A stretch of 64,000 nucleotides of DNA from Ipomoea triloba (Eukaryota > Streptophyta > Magnoliopsida > Solanales > Convolvulaceae). Of the stretch, positions 11,879 through 25,879 are shown in pieces (position 1 is the stretch's first letter; the number at the start of each line of letters is the position of its first letter). Position numbers and translations under genes: made by a program. The notes beneath the pieces are model-generated. The model worked only from the letters and a program-made list of their open reading frames with translations, had not been told where the DNA came from and searched no databases. Where the stretch lies: the NCBI RefSeq assembly GCF_003576645.1, contig NC_044916.1:26834439-26898438 (forward strand). Reading direction: 5' to 3'.

Positions 11879-11886
11879 GAATCAAG

Positions 11887-12213
11887 CATAAGATCCACAT
11901 ATAATTATTTGAGACTTCAAAACACAAACTAAAATTGTCGGACATCTTGTGGCTGAAACTTTTTTTTTTTTTTTGGAAACAAACTTTTTTTAAAAATAAT
12001 TTAATAAATAAAAATTTTTTTAAAGAACTTTTTTTTTAAATGACGTATGTCAAGTTTGGGAAGAATTAACCTGCTATATAGGTTGATTTGGACTTAATTG
12101 AACAATTTTACAGGTTTAGGGGGATCTGAATGGAGTTTTTTACTTAGGGACCTAATTGCATTATCCGAATGACTTAGGGGGCCAATTTGACCCTTTTTAC
12201 TATGATTAAAGAA
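11887..12213. other. Spacer, nothing recognised
   Basis: AT-rich with poly-T stretches. About 12110-12200 resembles the low-complexity flanks of foldback MITEs, but no ends were found. Confidence 0.4.
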
Positions 12214-12420
12214 GAAACATTGGTCAAGAACCTTATAGCCTAGTGGCATCAAGTTACTCTCTCGTATGTGAGATTGTGAGTTTGAGTCTCTGTGGAGGTG
12301 ATATTGATTCTTTGTGCGTCAGTAGGTTGAGAAAATAGTTATGAACATATTGTATATTATATGATAGGTTGAGAAAATAGTTATGAACATATTGTACATT
12401 ATATGATAGAGTCAGTATTA
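12214..12420 (+). mobile_element. tRNA-derived SINE (probable)
   Basis: A pol III-like internal promoter is visible: box A-like TAGCCTAGTGGCA near 12237 and box B-like GAGTTTGAGTCTC near 12282. These are followed by a tail with a ~50-bp direct duplication (TAGGTTGAGAAAATAGTTAT twice). Related copies lie near 13370-13450, 36092-36205 and 56010-56095. Confidence 0.55.
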
Positions 12421-12929
12421 AAAAAAACATTCATAAACTTTTTTCAACTTTTTAATTTTAAAAAGTTAACAAAAGTCATTGATCGGGAGGTATGTAACTC
12501 TTTTATTTTAAAAAGTTTACAAAAATCATTGATACATTGAAATTCTAAATTGAATACATTATTATAAAACTTTTAATGATTTTGATTCTTATCATTTATA
12601 AATTTCTTACAAAACATGCTATAATATATCATAAAATTCTTCTGATTATATAGTTCTTCACTCACATCAAGATTCTCAACATTATTATTTTTATCCATAG
12701 TATGGTTAGACTATTTATAAGAGCATCAACCAAAAAAAAAAACTATTTCATATGAAATTCATAACAACATCGAAAACTAAAATTTATAATAATAGAATTG
12801 TTCAGATAAAATATTTAAAAATATAATTATTAGTTGCATAAAATTAAAAAAAATAAAAATATAATATTAATAATATATATAAAAAACATTATACTTGATA
12901 TACTGCTAGACATCAATCAAAGAGTAAAA
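12421..12929. other. AT-rich spacer
   Basis: Extremely AT-rich. No gene, RNA or defined repeat is seen. Confidence 0.5.
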
Positions 12930-13330
12930 TATATATATTACCCCTCTGCGGGGGCATGCAAGTCAAGCCTTTTTAGGCTTTGCAAATCCTACGCGCGAAA
13001 GAGTCTCTATGCTATACAATTCACTAAGTCTTAGAAATGCTCTTATATAAATAGAGGTGCAAACCCACTTCTCAAACCAATGTGAGACAAATGCTTACTT
13101 CAAAGCTTTTCCAACCATTTTTTCAACTCCAATAGGTCAACTTTGAGAACCAATTTCTAATTCACCCATTATCCGTAATTGTGCGTACTATATATCAATC
13201 TCTTCGTCTAACTACGAAGAACCCGAATCCACTTTGACCCGATCCAAATCGGAAGTGGACCCCACATATATTTGTACCACAAAATAGCCACTAAAATTGC
13301 TATTTTATGCTATTTTTTCAACAGATTATG
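12930..13330. repeat. Dispersed repeat also seen at 56.79-57.07 kb
   Basis: The block from AAACCAATGTGAGACAAATG to CCACAAAATAGCCACT is a diverged match of 56790-57050, with shared words such as TCCACTTTGACC and ACCACAAAATAG. A preceding piece near 12950-13030 resembles 36880-36960. The CAATGTGAGAC motif is common in plant LTR ends, so a degenerate solo LTR is possible. Confidence 0.5.
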
Positions 13331-13683
13331 TCAATTTTGCGGTGAAGTGGCATGTAATGATTCTTCCAAATAGGAGGTAGTAGATCGAGCCTTAGTGGAT
13401 GCAGTATTGACTCTTTGTGCTTTAACAGGTTGAGAAAATATGTATAAATAGATACTGATTATCCTAGTTGGAATTGAAAATCCAGCTTTATCAACACAAC
13501 ATTTCATCCACTCTAACAAGAATAAGTATTGTGTAATATGATATTGCAGAAGGATTCATATGCTGCTGGGAAACACGAAACAAGATCACATGATTGTACA
13601 ACACAACAAAGGTTACGTTATACATTATTGGACAAGGTGGCATTTTGCCGGAACAACATACAACTAACATTTAATTTTCAATT

Positions 13684-15545
<1,862 letters not shown>

Positions 15546-15664
15546 GGCGGGAAATGATATTTCTTGGGTAATGTCGGCTGGATGGCCGCTATTTTTTGAA
15601 AGACTGGATGGCTGCTATTTTTGGAAAGACTGGATGGCTATTAGAGTGCTCGTTGTCCTCGTGG

Positions 15665-15666
<2 letters not shown>

Positions 15667-15733
<67 letters not shown>
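15667..15733. repeat. (TA)n microsatellite
   Basis: An uninterrupted TA run at the left border of the large MULE. Confidence 0.95.
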
Positions 15734-15740
<7 letters not shown>

Positions 15741-16565
15741 TCAAATGTGGCCTTGCTATTAGGTGCGGCTGTGTGGCCGAACTAGCGTCATTGGATTGTG
15801 ATGATCCGACGGTGGTTGTGATATATTAGGATTAGGATTAGGAAGTTTTATTAGTGCTAAGGTAAGTAAGGACTTTATGGTAATTTTAGGTTGTGTTATG
15901 TGCATGTATATAATCGATAATTCTATTGTTTTGGCAATTCTCACCGGCGAGAAGATCTCGACGAGATTACTGATCGCAATTGCGAGGAGATCACAGCTGG
16001 GAGAAGATCGCGCTGGAGAATTTTGAGCTAGGCGCGGTGTGGAACTATGGAGACTGGTATATATATATTCCTGTTCCAGTGTTAATTTTAAATAATCTTG
16101 ATTTAGATAGTTTGAATTTGATATTATATGTTGATTGTGTTTTGGAATACTTGCTGTTTTTGTTGTAATGGCGGTTTTTCGGCGACGGTGTGTTTGATGA
16201 CGATGGTCTTTATGTTGTTTGTGCATGGTGACGGTTTTGGTGTGTTTTGTATGTGATATGGTGTATTTAGTAGTGAACTGTGGTGGTTTTTTTAGTTGAT
16301 ATTATTGAATGGTGCATATTGGTATGTGTGGTGACGGTGTGGTGTGTTTTAGCATGGGGTATGGTGTATTTTGTAGTGAACTGTTGTGATATATTTTAGT
16401 TGATATTATTGAATGGTTAGTTTTGTGATGTAGTCTGAGAAGTGGTGCATATTAGTATGTTTCATGGTGTGTTTTAATAGGTATGTTGGTGCATTTTTAT
16501 TTGATTAGTTGTGTACGGGAGGTAATGCTGGGTGCTTTTTATTTGACAATGGTGTAGGTGTGAAT

Positions 16566-18576
16566 ATGGATTCTGCTAGTGGTGGTTGTGATGAAAGTTA
16601 TTCCACAGACATTGGTGTAGAAGTCAGTGCTTGTGATATGGAAATATCACCTGGTATGACTAAATATTGGCGTCCAATTTGTGCCAACAGTTTGAAGCCT
16701 CATGTTGGGCAACAGTTTGATTCTTTGGATAGTGCTTTTGGTTTTTTTAAACAATATGCTGGTTCTGTTGGTTTTGACTGTAGGCAGAGCACAACTCGAA
16801 AGGGTAGAGATGGTGGTATTGTGTTGAAGTATGTTGTATGTAGTCGTGAGGGGTTCAAGCATAGACATCGTAGTGATGCGAAGAGGCGTAGGGTGTCCAG
16901 TAGGGTTGGGTGTAAGGCTAAGGTGGTTTTTAAATTCATACCTAAAGGTTGTTATTCTGTGCATTTTTTTGAGGAACGGCATACCCATTCGATGTGTTCA
17001 TCTATTGCTAAGCAATTTTTAAAGGTCAATCGCAATCTTGATGTTGGCCATCAAATTTTTGTTGCAAGTTGTGTTCGGGCAAACATTGGCCCTACTCGGT
17101 CGTATAGGTTATTTAAGGAGATTGTTGGTGATTATTCTAATGTGGGGGCTACAAGTGTGGACTTTCAAAATTTCAAACGTGATTTAATGGCGTACATTTT
17201 GAATGGTGATGCTCAATTGTTCATAGATACTCTATTTAAAAGGCGTGAATTGTGCGAAGCATTTGGGTTTGAATATGATGTTGATGAGGCTGACTAGCTC
17301 TCAAGGGTGTTCTTGGCGGACGCAGTATCAAGGAAAAATTTTTCTTTGTTTGGTGATGTTGTTTCGTTTGATGCTACATATTGTACTAACAGGTTAGGAA
17401 TCTGTTTTTTGTTTGTGCATTTTGTATAGAATAGTGGTGTATTATTCATTGCTATATGGTGTGTTCTGAGACGTGTTATTGTGTTAACTGTTTTTCCTGT
17501 GTTTTTCCTTATGTAGGTATAATATGGTTTTTGTCCCATTTACTGGCATTGATAATCATAAGAGATGCATCACCTTTGGTGCTGGGCTACTTACGAAGGA
17601 AGACATAGACTCATACGTGTGGCTTTTGGAGAGTTTTAAGAAAATTATGGGTCATGATCCTATTTGCGTTGTTACAGATCAAGATCCAGCTGTGAAGGTT
17701 GCCGTTGCTCAAGTGTTTGGTGCGTCAAAACATAGATTTTGTATGTGGCATATAATGTGTAAGGTGGGAGAGAAGGTTGGACCGATTTTGTCTAAAGACG
17801 AGGTGTTTAGGATGAAGTTGAATTGCATCGTTTGGGATAATTCAATTGATCCCGAGGCCTTTGAGTTGCGATGGAATCAGATTATGGAGGAATATGGGTT
17901 GGTGATAATGGTTGGTTTCGTTACTTGTTTGAGTCCCGTACATTTTGGGCATCTACATACTTTCATGATGAGTTTATGGCGGGTTTGGTTAGGACCACAT
18001 CTAGATCGGAGTCTCAAAACAGTTTCTTTGGTAGCTTCTCTAATGGACATTCTAGCTTGGTTGAATTTTTGGTGCATTATGATAGTGCTATTGGTGCACA
18101 GCGGCATGCCCAAGCAAAACTAAATTCTGATTGTGAAGCTTGTTTTCCCGTGTTGAAGACACCATTGGCGTTGGAGCGGCATGCCATGGGTGTTTACACA
18201 ATTTCTGTGTTTTATGATGTTCAAGAGAAGATTTGTGCATCTTGTTTTTCTTGTCAAGTGGTATCTTTGAGTGATTCTGATGGCAGCGTGTCTTACATGA
18301 TAAAAGATGGTGACCATCGAGCATGGGCTGTCAATTTAGTTTTGGATGATAATTATGCAAGGTGTTCTTGCAAGATGTTTGAGAGGATGAGTTTGTTGTG
18401 TAAGCATATCTTTTTTGTTTTTAAAGATCGTGGTCTTGAGAGTATTCCTTCTAGGTATTTGGTGCATCGGTGGACAAAGGGTGCATGTTTGCACCCAATA
18501 TTTGATATTGATGGTATAGTTGTTGATCAATCTGCGAAAGTGGAGAACGTTAGGCTGCTTACTAATCTTATGTGGT
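16566..18576 (+). pseudogene. FAR1/FHY3-type MULE transposase, broken
   Basis: Exon 1 is 16566-17392, intron 17393-17516 (GT-AG), and exon 2 runs from 17517 to the gap at 18577. The N-terminal FAR1 DNA-binding region (FFKQYAGSVGFDCRQS, with the CKA and HTH cluster) is followed by a MULE transposase core: first catalytic Asp in VVSFDATYCTN, second in VVTDQDPAV, Glu in RSESQNSFFG. A SWIM zinc finger (CSCKMFERMSLLCKH) follows. There are two lesions: an in-frame TAG at 17295-17297 just before the core, and a one-base frame change near 17900, where the frame moves by one after EEYGL. The start ATG at 16566 follows a likely acceptor (GGTGTAG), which implies a 5'UTR intron. It would cut and paste the element in the nucleus, but this copy cannot give a full product. 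Confidence 0.85.
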
Positions 18577-19542
18577 NNNNNNNNNNNNNNNNNNNNNNNN
18601 NNNNNNNNNNNNNNNNNNNNNNNNNNNNNNNNNNNNNNNNNNNNNNNNNNNNNNNNNNNNNNNNNNNNNNNNNNNNNNNNNNNNNNNNNNNNNNNNNNNN
18701 NNNNNNNNNNNNNNNNNNNNNNNNNNNNNNNNNNNNNNNNNNNNNNNNNNNNNNNNNNNNNNNNNNNNNNNNNNNNNNNNNNNNNNNNNNNNNNNNNNNN
18801 NNNNNNNNNNNNNNNNNNNNNNNNNNNNNNNNNNNNNNNNNNNNNNNNNNNNNNNNNNNNNNNNNNNNNNNNNNNNNNNNNNNNNNNNNNNNNNNNNNNN
18901 NNNNNNNNNNNNNNNNNNNNNNNNNNNNNNNNNNNNNNNNNNNNNNNNNNNNNNNNNNNNNNNNNNNNNNNNNNNNNNNNNNNNNNNNNNNNNNNNNNNN
19001 NNNNNNNNNNNNNNNNNNNNNNNNNNNNNNNNNNNNNNNNNNNNNNNNNNNNNNNNNNNNNNNNNNNNNNNNNNNNNNNNNNNNNNNNNNNNNNNNNNNN
19101 NNNNNNNNNNNNNNNNNNNNNNNNNNNNNNNNNNNNNNNNNNNNNNNNNNNNNNNNNNNNNNNNNNNNNNNNNNNNNNNNNNNNNNNNNNNNNNNNNNNN
19201 NNNNNNNNNNNNNNNNNNNNNNNNNNNNNNNNNNNNNNNNNNNNNNNNNNNNNNNNNNNNNNNNNNNNNNNNNNNNNNNNNNNNNNNNNNNNNNNNNNNN
19301 NNNNNNNNNNNNNNNNNNNNNNNNNNNNNNNNNNNNNNNNNNNNNNNNNNNNNNNNNNNNNNNNNNNNNNNNNNNNNNNNNNNNNNNNNNNNNNNNNNNN
19401 NNNNNNNNNNNNNNNNNNNNNNNNNNNNNNNNNNNNNNNNNNNNNNNNNNNNNNNNNNNNNNNNNNNNNNNNNNNNNNNNNNNNNNNNNNNNNNNNNNNN
19501 NNNNNNNNNNNNNNNNNNNNNNNNNNNNNNNNNNNNNNNNNN
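18577..19542. other. Assembly gap (966 N)
   Basis: A run of Ns that removes the 3' end of the transposase and the start of the repeat array. Confidence 0.95.
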
Positions 19543-19589
19543 TTTTGATACATATGTTAATACTTTTAATCTGTGCACTGGTGCATTTT

Positions 19590-20610
19590 AATACAAGTAC
19601 TGGTGTGTCCTGTTACGCACATGCGTACTTGACGTATGGTGAGTAAGTGGTGTTTTTTAATATGTTTACAGCTTGAGTGTTGTGTTTTAGTGAGGTAAGT
19701 GGTGCATTTTTAAACCTTGAGTGGTGTGTTTTCGAAATGTCAATGGTGTGTTTCACACTTTAGGTAGTGTGTTTTAGTAAGGTCAGTAGTGTGTTTTACA
19801 CAATGAGTGGTGTGTTTTAGTTAGGTCAGTGTTGTATTTTTACACCTTTGAGTGGTGTGTTTTAGTAAGGTCGGTGGTGTGTTTTACACCTTGAGTAGTG
19901 TGTTTTACACATTGAGTGGTGTGTTTTAGTTAGGTCAGTCGTGTGTTTTACAGATTGAATGGTGTGTTTTGGTTAGTTCAGTTGTGTGTTTTACACATTG
20001 AGTCATGTGTTTTACACATTGAGTGGTGTGTTTTAGTATTGTCAGTGTTGCATTTTTACACCTTGAGTGGTGTGTTTTAGTAACGTCAGTGGTGTGTTTT
20101 CCACCTTGAGTGGTGTGTTTTAGTAACGCCAGTGGTGTGTTTTACATCTTATGTGGTGTGTTTCACACCTCAGGTGGTGTGTTTTACTAAGGTCAGTGGT
20201 GTGTTTTACACCTTGAGTGGTGTGTTTTAGTAAGGTTAGTGTTTTATTTTTTACACCTTGAGTGGTGTGTTTTAGTAAGGTCAGTGGTGTGTTTTACACC
20301 TTATGGGGTGTGTTTCACACCTTAGGTGGTGTGTTTTAGTTAAGGTAAGTGGTGTGTTTTACACCTTGAGTGGTGTGTTTTAGTAAGGTCAGTGTTGCAT
20401 TGTTACACCTTGAGTGGTGTGTTTTACTAAGGTCAGCGGTGTATTTTACACCATATGAGGTGTGTTTTACATATTGAGTGGTGTGTTTTAATAAGGTCAG
20501 TGTTGCATTCTTACACCTTGACTGGTGTGTTTTAGTAAGGTTAGTGGTGTGTTTTACACCTTATGTGGTGTGTTTTAGTAAACTCAGTGGTCCATTTTGC
20601 AACTGTGGCA
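19590..20610 (+). repeat. Array of GGTGTGTTTT-type repeats between convergent MULE genes
   Basis: Roughly two dozen imperfect units alternate GAGTGGTGTGTTTTAGTAAG and GTCAGTGGTGTGTTTTACAC; paired units have a period of about 40-60 bp. Related words occur near 16240-16500 on the plus strand and as AAAACACACC on the right side (21.9-25.2 kb), so the motif is inverted between the two halves of the element. Plausible roles are transposase-binding subterminal repeats or expanded minisatellite; neither is proven. Confidence 0.85.
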
Positions 20611-20740
20611 TAATTTGTGCATTCAACCAAAAAGTAGTAACAAATAAAGTTCCTAAACAACATAGTCAAAGCTATTAGCAGTTAAAAAACTACGTACCAG
20701 CTGTCCTAGACATATCATAATGTCAACCAAAAAGTATTGT

Positions 20741-23700
20741 CTAATCATCAGTGTCAAAGAACCCACAAAACAGATAGTGCAACATCAAACTTACCGCCAA
20801 AGTCAGTTTTCCAGTCCAAACTCTGCTGCTTGTTGTATGTTCCGGGCTTTTGTGCTCATTTACATCTGACATGACAAGTGCAGTTAAGTATTTGATTCTT
20901 AAAACATTCAACTGGTCCTTGTTTTCTTTTTCCAAACCACAGTCTCATAGTTCTGGTAATTGCCCTCTGAATGTTTCCATATGGCGCATGAGGAACACAC
21001 CACAATCAACCTTGTTTTTGTTATCCCTCCAAGACATCTTCATTCTCTTTAGTTTCAACTTCGCAATCTTCTCAGATTTGTAAGTTGATTTCAAACCAGT
21101 CATGAACATTGAAAGAAATTTTTGCTACATACAATTAAAGGCATAGAAATTGTAGTTATTGAATATAGTGTTGTGTATGAGAAAAGCAAGAGGTCAGTGT
21201 GTTACCAATGTCGTAGGCACAATTCCATATTTGTCATCAGTTTTGCAAACTTTAGATGAGTTGTCTATTGCCTCAAATCTCTCACACAGTGGATCAAAAT
21301 GAATCATGTAATAGTGCTGAGATGCTATTATTGGAAACAGAAACTATCAAAGGAAAAAAATTGTGTCAAAATGTGTACCAAAATCACCAATCAAATAATA
21401 GAATGTACTAAGCAATTCGTAACACTTACATGTTGAATGTTTTTCCATTGGGTCTCCACTGCAAAGGTTTTATCCACAAGGTAGTTGTCACTGAATTTCA
21501 TAAATCTCTCATCCTCTTCGCCAAGGGGATCCACAACTGTGTACAGCTGCAATTTAAATGTTATTATTGTTAGAACTTGTACGTTTTTCAGGATTTATTT
21601 GTTTTATAATTTTAACTTACAGTTGTCCACGTGGAAGCAAAGAATCTCGACGAAAGCCGATCCTCCTCATTATTATTCAAAATAGCTGCCCAAGCATCAA
21701 TGATACTTGTGGGGATCTCAAAGTTTGGCTTTAGTAACAACATATCTTCCCAGAGAATAACTCTTGATTGAAACCTGAATAATTCTTGGCTCCTGGAAAT
21801 GGATATGCACAAGGTAAATAAAAATAAATGTACTGACTCCAAACACACCAATCAATGTTATAAAATACACGACTAAACAATTCAAACACAGAAAGCCCCA
21901 CCCCATGATACCCAAACAGTAGTCAACTGCAATTTACAAACACACGTATTAAAACACACCATACTATGTGATAAAACACACCAGTTTTCATGTTAAAACA
22001 CACTAATTAACCACACATAACACCAAATGCATCTACCATCGCAAAACTCACCACCATTTTTACTAAAACACACCACTAAACAATTCTATGTTTAAAAGCA
22101 GCAACCATCTAGTATAGACACACCAGTAATCAAAACATGCATGAACAAAAGACTTACACATCAGGGTTTGGATTTTCAAGCACCCACTTCCGCACTGCCT
22201 CCTCAGTTGCATTGATTGGTGCATTTATGTCTATTATTGGGAGGGGCTGTCGGGGCCGAAGTGGGGAGTATTCCAGCACTGGTCATTTTCCCTTGTCCTT
22301 TGCTTGGATTTCTGGGGGTGGTTCTGATGAACTTCCTGGTGGGGCTTGATCTGGGGTTACCTGCTATATTCATTTATAAGTTTTTTTTTTCCATTGTTTT
22401 TTGTATTTGTGTAATGAAATATAGTGGCTTTACCTCATCACTTGGGGCTGGAATTTCAGTTCTGATTTCCTGAGGTCTTTCAGCTGCCCGAGGTATCTCT
22501 TCACCTACTTCTGCTTCACCTCCATCAACATTCACTCCAACAGCATCTCCTTCTTGTCTCTGCTCACCATCACCATATTCTCTGGCTACAGCATTGACGT
22601 CATCCCAACCATGGTTTTGCTCTTCCTGCATCAGTCCAAGACTAAATGATGGGATATCATTCAGATAAGTCCTTTTCTGGACTGCACGCACAATTTCATC
22701 AACTAAATTTAGGACATCTGGGTTACCCCAGTATGCGTCCTCCTCTTGAGAGAATGTCAGGTCCTGTTCTTCCTGAGCTTTAAATCCAAGCAGCTGCCTT
22801 GCTGATTCAAACATTTTCTTGAATCTTTCATTCTCAAGGATTGCAGAAGGTGCGGTCTCAACAAGAGTTGATATTCTTAGCAGCGCTGTTGCAATGGTCC
22901 TTGTGGTGCTGGTGATTTCGTCAACAAAATCCTGTATATAGAATAGCTGCTGGTTAGTAATGAACCAATATTTTTATTAAAACACACCATTCAACGTTAT
23001 AAAATACACGACTAAACAATTAACCACTCCCCACCCATGATACGCAAACACACAATACTCTGCTTATATGCACAAAACACACTATTATATGTGATAAAAC
23101 ACACTAATAAATATCAAGATATGCACTCGTGTTTACCTCTAATCCTTCTGGTAGTCTGGGGTTCTGTTCCCGCGGCTCTGGTTGGGGTGGGACATCAGCC
23201 TGTGGAATCGATGGACCTGCTTCTTCAGGTGGGGTATTTCCCAGCTCCAAAGCACTATCAATGTGCCCAAACCCGAAGCCACCAGATTTTATTTCAGCTT
23301 GCTCTCTCATTGACAGCAGCTTGAATGTCCAAGATCGGAATGCTAGGTAGCTTCTTGGCACAGTACGTCTGTAAAGCACCACCCGGTCAGCATAGAATAC
23401 CTGCATATTGTGTTTCACAGTATTATTAGTTGGATTGTGTGTGATGTTTTAATGGATTTGGAGGTGATGGGAGTGGGTTTACCGTCAGGAATAGAATTAG
23501 CCCTCCAAAGATCTTGTCTGCGCTTCTCTCCCAGGAAATCTAGCTAGTAACCAGTGAATTGATCACCATTTGACACCAGTTGAGGTTTGGGATGTTGTCC
23601 ACATCATGAAGATGGTCAATGTAGTTTTGGTTGACATAACCATTTACCATCGGGTCTATTAACACAGTGATCACCAGCAGGGCAAAGTGTCTCTTGAACC

Positions 23701-25439
23701 AAGGATCACCAGCATCAGTTTCTAACATCCTTGTGATCATAGCACCTGGTGTAATACATGCTGTTGTCTTCTCAAAAATTGCCCTCCATTCCCGCAGGAT
23801 TTCTGGAACTGCCCTTGCAGCTCGCTTTGTTATTTCAATCTGTCCCATAGGAAGCCCAAGAGTTGCAGCAACATCAGCTGCAGTGATATGGATTGACTGT
23901 CCATTCTGGAGTTGTAAGGTGCAGCTCCTTGGATCAAAGTTTTCCACTAACCACAACCCTAATCTGCGTGGTATGTTGGTGATGTTAAGGTCTAGTAGGT
24001 TGCCCATTCCCATCTCCCTCACACACTGTTGTTGTGCAGGGTTAAGCCGGACTACATTCTTGGTTATTCTTGTTGGTAGGGACCTTATATGAAGCTCATC
24101 ATCGCTGCTTTGTCCTGAGCCATCCTCCTCACTCTCACCCTCACTCTCTTGCTCCGTATTATCATTTGGTTCTGGGCTTTGAATTGGCTCTGCCTGTTGT
24201 TGGTCAGCATGCTCCTGGGCAGGCTGCTGAGTTTGTTCTTCTGCTTGCTCGGGTGCAGAGTTTGTTCTGGGTTCCTTTGCTCTGGATGTCTCCCCCTGTT
24301 CAGTTGCTTTTCTTTTGTTGCCTACATGATATTTTTAATTTAAATTAGTAATCAAATCATTCACCAGTAGACATAATAAAACACACCATTATCATCAGTA
24401 GACATACTAAAACACACCATTATCACCAATGCCTAAATCCACTTAGTCACGCAAAATGCACTTAGTCAAATGTAGAAAATATACACCAGTAACAAAAAAA
24501 AACCAATTAAGTGAATCTATTACACCAGTACTCAGATTAAAACACCAATTAAGTGAATCTATTACACCAGTACTCAGATTAAAACACACCATCTACGAAT
24601 CTATTACACCAGTACTCAGATTAAAACACACCATCTACCCAGCTATTACACCAGTACTCAGATTAAAACACACCATCTACCCAGCACACATAAAATGTGA
24701 CTACCCTTGTAAAACTAATCAACATCTATAAAAAATCACACTATTATACATACTAAAATGCACAACTGGACAGATTAGGACACTATTATACATACTAAAA
24801 TGCACAACTGGACAGATTAGGACACACCATTACCTGCCTTGCATATTGAACGACAGTAAATCACATGGAAAGCACCAATATAAGTAAAAACACACTACTA
24901 ATCGTATATAATGCCACCAATATAAGTAAAAACACACTACTAATCGTATATAATGCACCAGTAATAAGTAAAAACACACTACTAATCGTATATAATGCAC
25001 CAGTAGACATACTAAAACACACCATTCTCACCAATGCTGCACCAGTAGACATACTAAAACACACCATTCTCACCAATGCCTAAATCCACTTAATACTAAA
25101 ACACACCATTCTCACCAATGCCTAAATCCACTTAGCCACGCAGAATGCACTTAGTCAAATATATAAAAATATACACCAGTCAACGTTTTAAAAATCACTA
25201 GTGCAATGCTCTAACACACCATTCCACCTCCCTCCACCACGATACACCAAATACACATATTATTGCGCAATACACTAGTATAATCTCAAATATGAACAAG
25301 ATTTATCTCGATAATGCACAAACAACACTTTACATGGTGCCCTAGTCCTAAATGCAACAATAATTTGCGATTTTTTGCACTATTTTTGAACTAAAATGAT
25401 GTGGTTACACTGTGAGAGTATACCGTTGGTTTTCGTCAT
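20741..25439 (-). pseudogene. Ulp1-like (C48) protease of MULE, nine exons with three stops
   Basis: Minus-strand exons, all phase-consistent with GT-AG borders: 25439-25424, 24321-23483, 23400-23137, 22931-22434, 22360-22158, 21792-21621, 21546-21430, 21343-21206 and 21124-20741. They give 877 codons. An acidic N-terminus leads into a plant-mobile/DUF1985-like region (NIPRRLGLWLVENFDPRS to FYADRVVLYRRTVPRSYLAF), then a Pro/Glu-rich linker, then the protease. The protease has His in ASQHYYMIHFD, Asp in FEAIDNS and the nucleophile Cys in VDCGVFLMRHME. Stops interrupt the frame at 23540-23542 (TAG), 22283-22285 (TGA) and 20945-20947 (TGA). The family cleaves ubiquitin-like (SUMO) conjugates; the role in transposons is unknown. 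The last exon may end elsewhere. Confidence 0.82.
24456..25140. repeat. Tandem repeats in first intron of the MULE protease gene
   Basis: A ~55-60-bp unit with TCTATTACACCAGTACTCAG is repeated four times (24510-24680). Further ~50-bp units follow with ACACACTACTAATCGTATAT (three, about 24885-24995) and CACACCATTCTCACCAATGC (three). All carry the AAAACACACC word of the element's subterminal repeats. Confidence 0.85.
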
Positions 25440-25757
25440 TGTTCCTTGTCTGCTGAAGTTGACTTGTACGTTTTCTTCCAAACCGACGGTCGTTGTTTGT
25501 GATGGAGTCTTCTAACGTCGTCCGTTGTCCTTCAACGACGTCCGGTGGTCGGTTCTCTATGATCGGCGACTGCAGTTTTTCGCTTCGACAGGTTTAGCGG
25601 GGGAATGGAGAGCGTTGTGTTGTGTGTTCAGTGCGTTGGGATTGTGAATCGAAACAACGGAGTGGGGTTAGACAGTGCGGTTTGAATAATGTAAATTGTC
25701 CAATCTACCCCTCCTTCACGTTATTCTTCAACACATCGCGATTTTATTTTGACAAAT

Positions 25758-25758
25758 N

Positions 25759-25834
<76 letters not shown>
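25758..25834. repeat. Single N followed by (TA)n microsatellite
   Basis: N at 25758, then about 76 bp of TA. It marks a contig join or filled gap at the presumed right end of the MULE. Confidence 0.9.
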
Positions 25835-25839
<5 letters not shown>

Positions 25840-25879
25840 TTTTGTACAATTTATGAAAATAACTCCGCTCATTTTTTAC

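Larger units (their letters stand above)
15734..25757. mobile_element. ~10-kb Mutator-like element with FAR1-type transposase and Ulp1-type protease
   Basis: Between two TA microsatellites lie a plus-strand MULE/FAR1-family transposase (from 16566) and a convergent minus-strand C48 (Ulp1-like) protease gene (25439-20741). Dense GGTGTGTTTT-type repeats occur throughout. The left end starts near GTGGCCTTGCTATTAGGTGC, similar to the small foldback at 11411. A matching right end is not seen; the right border is a single N at 25758 plus TA repeats, so the right TIR is missing or unassembled. Ulp1-bearing MULEs are known in plants (the Kaonashi type). Both genes carry stops, so this copy is defective. 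Internal gap: 18577-19542. Confidence 0.75.

Noticed and set aside
15571..15829. ORFs with (YI)n runs
   Set aside because: Translated TA microsatellite; the same applies near 25.8 and 40.7 kb.
23037..24348. Plus-strand ORFs opposite the protease gene
   Set aside because: Antisense shadows of the minus-strand exons, which have consistent splice sites and family motifs.
24456..25083. Possible CRISPR-like array of regular repeats
   Set aside because: This is a plant genome; the units are degenerate tandem repeats with no unique spacers and are part of the MULE repeat family.
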